A stretch of 64,000 bases of DNA from Antedon bifida (Eukaryota; Echinodermata; Crinoidea; Comatulida; Antedonidae): contig OY727099.1 in the NCBI GenBank assembly GCA_963402885.1, forward strand, positions 684,501 through 748,500, given 5' to 3'. This document shows, piece after piece, positions 57,201-64,000 of the stretch; within the stretch, counting starts at the first letter, position 1, and every line of letters starts with the position of its first letter. The notes under the pieces are model-generated. The model was given only the letters and a program-made list of their open reading frames with translations, made no database searches and had not been told where the DNA came from. The translations under genes and the position numbers were made by a program.

Positions 57201-60200
57201 ATACCACAGATGATAAGCAATTTGAGGGAGTCTATTTTGATTCACCTTGCTCAAGATGTTTTTAATCTCGTCCCGGTTTTCTGTCTGTATTTCAAAGAGA
57301 TTATATTTTTTGATCCACAGCATAATAATATAGGTTACTGTATGTACAAAATAATACATTATGACTTGATAAAATCTAGTGTTAAGATATGAGCACAAGA
57401 AGGAAGCAACAATTACTGCACCAACACTTGCTGGTCTATTCAAGTTTTGGGCAAGACACCTGATTAAGCAGCTCTCTGACATAGTAGTTCTACTATATGA
57501 CCCAAATTGTACTGGGAAGGTTTTAAACTACATTTGAAAACTGTCCTGGAGTGGGGATGGGGAAAGTGGTGCAAAGGTAATGGGGTATCAAAATGTGAGC
57601 CAAATGGTTTAAACTACGTTTGATTTGGTATCTTGGTATACAATAATACAAATAAAAACACTTACTGATACGCAAAACTGCTTAATAGCATACGGAGAAG
57701 AACGATTGACCATTAATTGTACAGTAGTGAAAATACCAAATCCACATGGCTCTTGTAGAAAATCATTCAACAAATACAACTTCTTTGTATCTCGTTTTGT
57801 CCAAATACCATCAAAGTCCTGTCCTTTCTAAATTGTTCAAATTTGAATAAAAAAAATATTATGTACAGTACAGGTACTGTATAGGTTGTTGTGTGACATG
57901 TGATGTTTGTAGTGTTTAGTAGGATGCATGTGGATAGAATAAAATACTGTATAATACTTACCCATTCATAATCATGTTCTTCTCGCAACCATCCAAATTC
58001 TAATACTGTCATTAGTACTCTTTTTTCAAAAATGGTGTAAAGTTTAGCAAGAGAGTGATCTTCTGTTCTACCAGAACTATGAGGGAGAGAGAAATAACAG
58101 TAACTAGATTTTATTTAGCATTTGAAAAATTATGGGTGATATTCGAGATAAAAACAGAGATAACAAGTACACACAATTTTTTAGGTTTATCCACACAAAG
58201 AAATGCAACATGCATGTACAGTATGTTAAATGAAATATGCAGAAGTTGATATATGCCATCCCATGTCAGACCTGAATACATTTATGTTGAATTTTGTCAT
58301 ATAGAATATACAGTATATACAGATACAGTACTATAGTATATATGGCGTAAAATACTGTAGGTTAAATTACGGGAACAATCTAATATTGAAATTGGAAATA
58401 AAATTGGACACATACAGTAGGGATGAGATACGTGTTCTTATTATAAGCCAAGTGGTGGTAGTAAGAATGTGTGCTAAAGTGTGAAATTCAGATTGGTATC
58501 GCATCGTAATTGTTCAGTCATACTGTGTAGCACTTTGACATGTCTAGTCTACTTCTATTTTGTGATTAATTGACCAATCACAACAGGTTAACAATAATGA
58601 CATTTGATTAATTATGGGTGAGCTAATTAATACAAAACAATATTAATAATATTGAGTTATTGACAAATATGTGTGATAAATATCTGAATTAGGTTTCCAT
58701 TAAACACATAACTGTACTCAGAATATTATGCCATAATGCCATTATGTGCAACACAGAGCATGTGCATCCATTTTATGGACATGTTACTTTACTTCCCACT
58801 ATGATGTAGACTTTGAGTTGCGTTACGTCATTGGGTTGTGTCATAGTGGGAACCAAGCATTAGTAGAGCCTATTTCTAATATTGGAACTTTACATGGCAC
58901 AAAATATGGGTTTTTTTTATTTTATGTTTTATTTAGTGTACACAGTACTCAAGTTGAGTCTAAATAGTACTGTAGGCCTACATGTAGTAATATTATTATC
59001 TAATAGTAAAATTTAAGTACTGTTTAAAAAATGCTTAAAACATACTATTGTTTAAAAAAGTTACAAAATGGAACAGGGCACTTGAACTCCTCGCAGATCT
59101 TGCTATGATGGTAAAACAAAGCAACGACACGGTCACATTTCATACATGGGACGCCATTTGACAAACACATCTTTAGGTGTGTAATCACACTGTGTACCTG
59201 AAAATAAAAAGATATTAATTTTACAGTACTTCATATCAAGGAAGTTATCAACCTATATTTAACAATACAAGATATTGTACTATGTAAATAATTCAAGATA
59301 AAAGAAAAATTGGATAGCACTCTATAGACTACTGTAGTTGAAAGTGCTGTGTAAATTGTGTTGGTATAGCTGTAACAAACTCTGACTATAATATTATTTA
59401 TGATAATACCTTGTACCATACAAATGAGCGCTTAAAATAAGTGCCTTTTGTCTGAACACTACAAATTTGTGCATGCGGTGAACATAACCATACTATCAAG
59501 TTCAAGTTCAAGTTCAATAACATTTATTTAAATAATACTAATATCAGGAAATAAAAAATACTATCAGGATGTTTTTTTTACCATTATTTGTAATTTATTC
59601 AATATCGAAAGTTATTTCCAATCAGTGAAGAGTTAACTCTACCCTGTTTCCAATATAAACAATATTTTTCCATGCCACAGTAATTGAGTAATTGGTACAA
59701 AAGTACTGTATGAATTGAATGTGAATTGCAGTACAGTATATGATAATGCACTTGTCAATTGTATGACCCATTATACGACCCCCGGGAGAGGTGCGTCATG
59801 GGTGCGTCATTTACAAATAATTACTGACGCAGGGGTGCGTCAAAAAACCTAGATGGTACGTCAAATCAATGACCAATGGTGTGTCAATGTCCGTCACTTT
59901 ACCACCCAAAATATCATAAAAAACATGGTCACAGTGCGTCAAAATGGGTGCGTCATGGTCACCTAAAGGTAAGTCACATTATTGATGCATGGGTGCGTCA
60001 TGGTATTTATAAGGTATGACGCACATCGGACAAATGACGCACCTCTCCCGGGGGTCGTATAGTGGGTCATACAATTGACATGTGCATAATGGGCATTGGT
60101 AATGCTAGTATACCTGGTTACATTGTTGTTCAATACAATTTTGAACTTTACACAGAGATTTCAAATGCAGACACTCCAGTTGGCAACATTTAGTATTGTT

Positions 60201-63200
60201 GAAACCAAGACCATCTACTCCATGCTGTAACAATACATAGATTGAATGTTATTTATATATATAAATTATATTGGTCTTTTATTGCAAAATTCATCATATA
60301 AGGTAAAGTAGCCTGAAAAAATTACTATTGAAAAACAAAAATATTACAATTTTGATTAAAAGACATATGTTGTATACAGTATTTAATTATTATTATTATA
60401 AAAAATTTATTAAATTATTAACTAACATTTTGACAAGAGTAGGTATTGAAGATTTACGTCTTCAAATTTATTAATATTATCCGATCACTAGTAAAAAATA
60501 AATTAATTGAAGATGTGATCACTGTTGTTATTCCTTTCAAAGAACTGTACATTCATGAGTGTGTGTTTGCTGAATCTATACACTATGAGTGGATAAAGAG
60601 TATATTTAAAAATTGTTCCTCTTTGTACCCATCCTCTTCCCCATCCCTCAACCTTTAATGTTACATAAAAAAAGTGTCAGTAATAATTGTTTAGAATTTT
60701 CAATTGTTATGCTTACTCCAACTCTGTTATCCTGCTACAGAAAACAAATTGTGTATGATATTATTTACAGTATATTTGTAAGTAAGTTCAAATCATTCTT
60801 ATTCTGATTTCTTAATTAGGCCAAAATTTATCTACAAATTTACAATAATTTTTCTGTGAAATCAATGAAACTTGAAAGAATGTACTATATTGTAAAACAT
60901 CACTAACATTTTAAGTAGATTTAATTATATATTGGTATTTCCTATTGAGGTCTTATTTGTAATACAATAGAAATAAAATTGTTTTTATAAGATATTGATA
61001 AAATGTCAAAGTTAAAAATCAATCATGCATAATTTGAGCAAGCAAGACAATCACTAGTCTACTTTTACAACATGGGAGTATAACAATATACCTCCAGGGA
61101 AATTTAGCAATACCAGATTTTAGCTTTAAAGCACGGTTATTTGATTAAATACAAGCTTTAAGAATGAATAATATATGTATATAAAGTTTCAAGTTTCGGA
61201 GAATACAATTATATTTGCTGCATGTAAGCAAATGGAAATGAAAAATGAGTGTAAGTATGAGCTACAATGGCTAGAAACAGAAAATAAATATGTTTTTTCA
61301 ATTGTATTTATTCATAGGGATTTGCAAAAAAAAATCATACTTGTGCAGTATCCAATGGTGGATCATCCAGAAATGATGCATTGACTTCAATTGATTCCTC
61401 ATGCTGTATGCTGCTTATATTGGACACTTGCCTATTAAATTCCTTGAAACAAAAAGCAAAGCAAAAATTAAACATAGCTCCATGATGCAAGGCATGAAAT
61501 AAAAAATGACTGGGGTAATAATGTTCAGCACTTAGAGGTTTCACAACATTAGGATCTATATAAATCCAGGATATTATTATTATTATCTATATTATTCATT
61601 CATTTCATTTTCATTCATTTATAATATTGTGCCTTTTTAAATTTGTAAAGATTTTGAATTGTTCGTTTTAATGAAGTAGTACAGTATTTTTCATAGGAAT
61701 TTGAAAATACTTGTGCAGTATTCATGGGATAATCAAGATATTCTGATGCAACTTCAATTGATTCTTCGTTTTGTATGCTGCTTATGATACAACTATTTGA
61801 CACTTTTCTAAGTTCCTTTTAAAACATACAGCAAAGGAAAAAAGGTACATAAACGAAATGAAATTTTTAAGGATACATAACCTATTAAGAATACATATCT
61901 ATATTATTCATTTCATTTATTTATCGGTGCTTTTTTTTAATTTGCAACAATTGTAATGTTTTAATTGTTAATATTCGAGCAATGAATTTCTAAATTTCTG
62001 AGATCAATAAATTATACAGATTATTGGTAATAATGTTAACAATTATAATACAGTAATAATTGTTAAATTAATTATTATTGATAAATGAATGAATGATTTA
62101 TGACTTTGAAAGGTTTATTGTTTGTTCTTTTTATGAATCTAAATGTAATTTTATAGAACATTTTAAAAATATATTGGTACATTAACGTTTGAGCTATTTA
62201 ATTTACTGTATTTTTTTATGGCAATAAAATATACAATGGCAATAAACCTCCTTTATTGCTGATACGCAACATACTGCAGGCCTAAAGCGTATCACCTATT
62301 GTTTGTTATTGTTATATTTGATATACCATTTGTATGAATTTGAAAAGGTTATCACATCAGCATTGTAAAGTGTTATTACAGCGTGTTCTTCAAAACTTGT
62401 TGTTCAAAGGTCAATATATTTGTGCATTTTGTTGATTGATTTAAATTTTAAATATGATTTATTAAAACATGGTTGAAATGACTAAGTTACTGTAGGCGTG
62501 GTGACAATTACAATGTTTATGGTTTACATTTAAAGTATTTTGTACATAAAAATAGATAAAAAATTTGAGACAATTCTACCACCTGCAACTCAGAACTACT
62601 ACAACCTGAGGACAAGTGACAGCCACAACAAGAATCAGAATGGAATTAGAGGACTGCCAATATTTACACAGTACTATATTTATGTTGTTTTATTTTAAAC
62701 ATCCCGTCATAAATGCATTTTTTCTCTATAGAAAAGTACTACTCTTCAAAGGCCAGCTTAGGACAACTAGGGAAACGGTTGGAGTAGTTTGGGGAATAAT
62801 TTTATATAATCATAAACACCATGTACCCTACAGTAGTATTGAAGCATGATTTCAAAGCCTAAAATCAAAATTGAATTGAAAATGGTCAATGACACTGGAA
62901 CTCAGTGCCTGTTAAGTGCAAAGCAAATACGTTATTCAAAGCGGGGAGTTAAAAAACATAGTCTGACCAACTATCTTTATTTACATTCGCTAGATAGTTA
63001 AGGCCAATTTACACAGACAAGCGATAATGGTAAGCAAAAATCGCGTAGCTTGTCCCACGTAACATCTGTATCTGTAACCGCCCGTCCACTTTTGTGTGAA
63101 AGGTCATAAGAAATATCATAGATTCTTTATTTTTATTACCGTTACAGATCGTCTGTAAATTGGCCTTTAGTGGGAATTTTCAATCACCAGACTTTAGTAA

Positions 63201-63890
63201 AAAAGCAAAAGTTCTTCGGTCTAATCTAAAAAAAACAAAAAAAACTCACTTGTATTTCCTTTAAGTCTTTTTCATCCAATTCAAAAGAATCACTTGATTC
63301 CAATGGCATGTGATTATCTGGATTTGCTTCCTTATCACCAGTAATTTCCTTTTTAGAAGAAAGAATAACTTCACTTTTTTCTGCTTTGCTAATTTCAGTA
63401 TTACAATCATGAAGTGCTTTTTTGTGCGAAGATGTTCCAGATCGTCTACAATACTCTAGTGTACTGTTCAACTGTTGTAAATCTGCACTGCTAAATTTTT
63501 GGTCCTTACTTTTCATGACTCCAATTGATTCAGTTATTTTCTGGTTGCATTGTGCTATCTCTGGTTTGTATTTATACATCTTTTGAATCTTTGAAGGGTT
63601 ATCAAAAGAATCAGTTCTGCTTCTCTTTCTTCCATTAGACGGTTTCTCATTTTGATTTACCTCCGTAGTATTCTCGTGCAGTCTCTCATTTTTTCCTTCT
63701 TCTGCAATGAAATTAACGTCTAAAAACGTTGAGGATCTTCTTCTGTTGTTGCCACTGTACCCACTCTCAACGCTGGCACCCAGAACAGATTCATCTTGTG
63801 AGACTTCCGCCGATCCACTTCCTCTACCACTTGATACTGACCTGAAGTGTTGTCTTCGTTCTTCCACAGAAGTATTTTTGTCTGAAGGAG
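54290..63890 (-). CDS. TAZ zinc finger – degenerate kinase fusion (5' end outside window)
   Basis: Minus-strand exons are 63250-63890, 61711-61815, 61341-61442, 60114-60224, 59046-59197, 57962-58076, 57666-57827, 57155-57284, 56086-56229, 55519-55655, 55217-55348 and 54290-54475. All phases agree (~705 aa visible). The N-terminal part is Ser/Lys-rich with a GRKRSRTDSFD basic patch. Two similar exons follow. The TAZ finger spans two exons: HLKMC..CMKC and HSKICEEFKCPVPFC give two HCCC sites, with a third in LKSLCKVQNCIEQQC. The kinase-like domain has a glycine loop (CGFGIFTTV), AIK lysine, and hinge TSLVEGGSLKSLI resembling NIK/MAP3K14. It then has LLDWSSDH where HRDxKxxN should be, DFS for DFG and PTE for APE. 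It is therefore a probable pseudokinase. It ends LKQNLH-stop. The first exon lies beyond 64000 (acceptor at 63891). The function is unknown. Confidence 0.82.
54840..55020. repeat. Possible retroelement 3' end
   Basis: CAATTCAATTCACATTTATT followed by GCAAGGATCCTGCATAGAG..TTCGCAGGACCC and A-rich DNA resembles LINE tails such as that at 47868. It lies in the last intron-side region of the TAZ-kinase-like gene. No coding part remains. Confidence 0.3.
56301..56628. repeat. TTAA-flanked MITE, complete copy
   Basis: AGATGTATTGTTCTCC and GGGGGACAATACATCT are inverted ends. TTAA lies at 56297-56300 and 56629-56632. The ~328-bp interior has no open frame. Relatives are at 15721, 18107, 49575 and 52597. 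A TTAA target is typical of piggyBac-type mobilisation. Confidence 0.8.
59746..60087. repeat. 342-bp MITE packed with GTGCGTCA motifs
   Basis: Ends ATGCACTTGTCAATTGTATG..CGACCCCCGGGAGAGGTGCG and their inverse match over about 55 bp. The interior repeats GGTGCGTCA or its complement about ten times. It lies in the intron between the two TAZ exons and the upstream one. No clear target duplication is visible. Confidence 0.8.
61341..61815 (-). repeat. Tandemly duplicated coding exon
   Basis: Exons 61711-61815 (35 codons) and 61341-61442 (34 codons) both contain SSIQ(N/H)EESIEV and end in NTAQ or DTAQ. Both are phase 0 at each side, so either or both can be spliced in. The intron between them is 268 bp, and TTCATTTCATTTTCATTCAT-like text flanks the region. 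Confidence 0.8.
63001..63166. repeat. 166-bp MITE, AGGCCAATTT ends, TTA target
   Basis: Ends AGGCCAATTTACACAGAC and GTCTGTAAATTGGCCT are inverses (one offset). TTA lies at 62998-63000 and 63167-63169. It is the same family as 32324-32503 and lies in an intron of the TAZ-kinase-like gene. Confidence 0.8.
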
Positions 63891-64000
63891 CTGGAAAATA
63901 TTGAAAGAAAACATTTAGATTGAAAGCAATGAGCATTCTAGCAAGGATAAAGCTTATAGGACCAGAAAATTAGCACATGAAATAATAATAAATAACAAAT

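Noticed and set aside
54290..58076. Active MAP3K (NIK orthologue)
   Set aside because: The hinge resembles NIK, but the catalytic loop and DFG are altered and the N-terminal TAZ finger is foreign to NIK, so only a kinase-like label is justified.

Overview
This is nuclear DNA of an animal. The window is AT-rich. Five multi-exon protein-coding genes with GT–AG introns are spread through dense small transposons, satellites and tandem repeats. The gene content points to a marine invertebrate deuterostome: two IL-17-like cytokine genes, a tandem-DED/NACHT/LRR receptor, a HUNK-type kinase, and the short motif TAGGCCTA scattered through non-coding DNA. An echinoderm is my best guess, but that is inference and no species marker was found. 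I rebuilt all exon structures by hand from reading frame, splice sites and intron phase.

Layout. (1) 202–8153, minus strand: two tandem IL-17-like genes. They share exon structure, intron phases and a conserved TATA-containing proximal promoter. (2) 8336–18612: no gene, but many repeats (26-bp and 50/56-bp satellites, a tRNA-like SINE, a cluster of GGTTCCCACTAG-ended elements, several MITEs). (3) 18613–23793, plus: YRDC, a threonylcarbamoyl-AMP synthase of tRNA t6A synthesis, in five exons giving 218 aa. Its last intron carries a minisatellite and a 1.39-kb element with near-perfect terminal inverted repeats. (4) 25292–33617, minus: a HUNK-like Ser/Thr kinase in eight exons, 804 aa, convergent with YRDC. 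(5) 33618–37740: transposon-rich, no gene. (6) 37741–47279, plus: an NLR with two DED-like folds, a chain of small exons coding charged linkers, a NACHT ATPase and a highly homogeneous 180-bp (60-aa) LRR array. The array contains two single-base deletions. (7) 47868–54289: the 3' end of a LINE, a satellite interrupted by a 1.03-kb element, and several MITEs. (8) 54290–63890, minus, 5' end outside the window: a protein joining a CBP/p300-type TAZ zinc finger to a degenerate protein-kinase domain, with a tandemly duplicated small exon.

How they may relate. Secreted IL-17-like ligands, a NACHT-LRR sensor with death-fold adaptors, and a NIK-reminiscent kinase-like protein are all types used in invertebrate immunity. 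YRDC and HUNK are unrelated housekeeping and signalling genes. That the immune-type genes act together is inference from gene class only. The TAZ–pseudokinase fusion and the homogenised NLR repeat array are the most unusual items.
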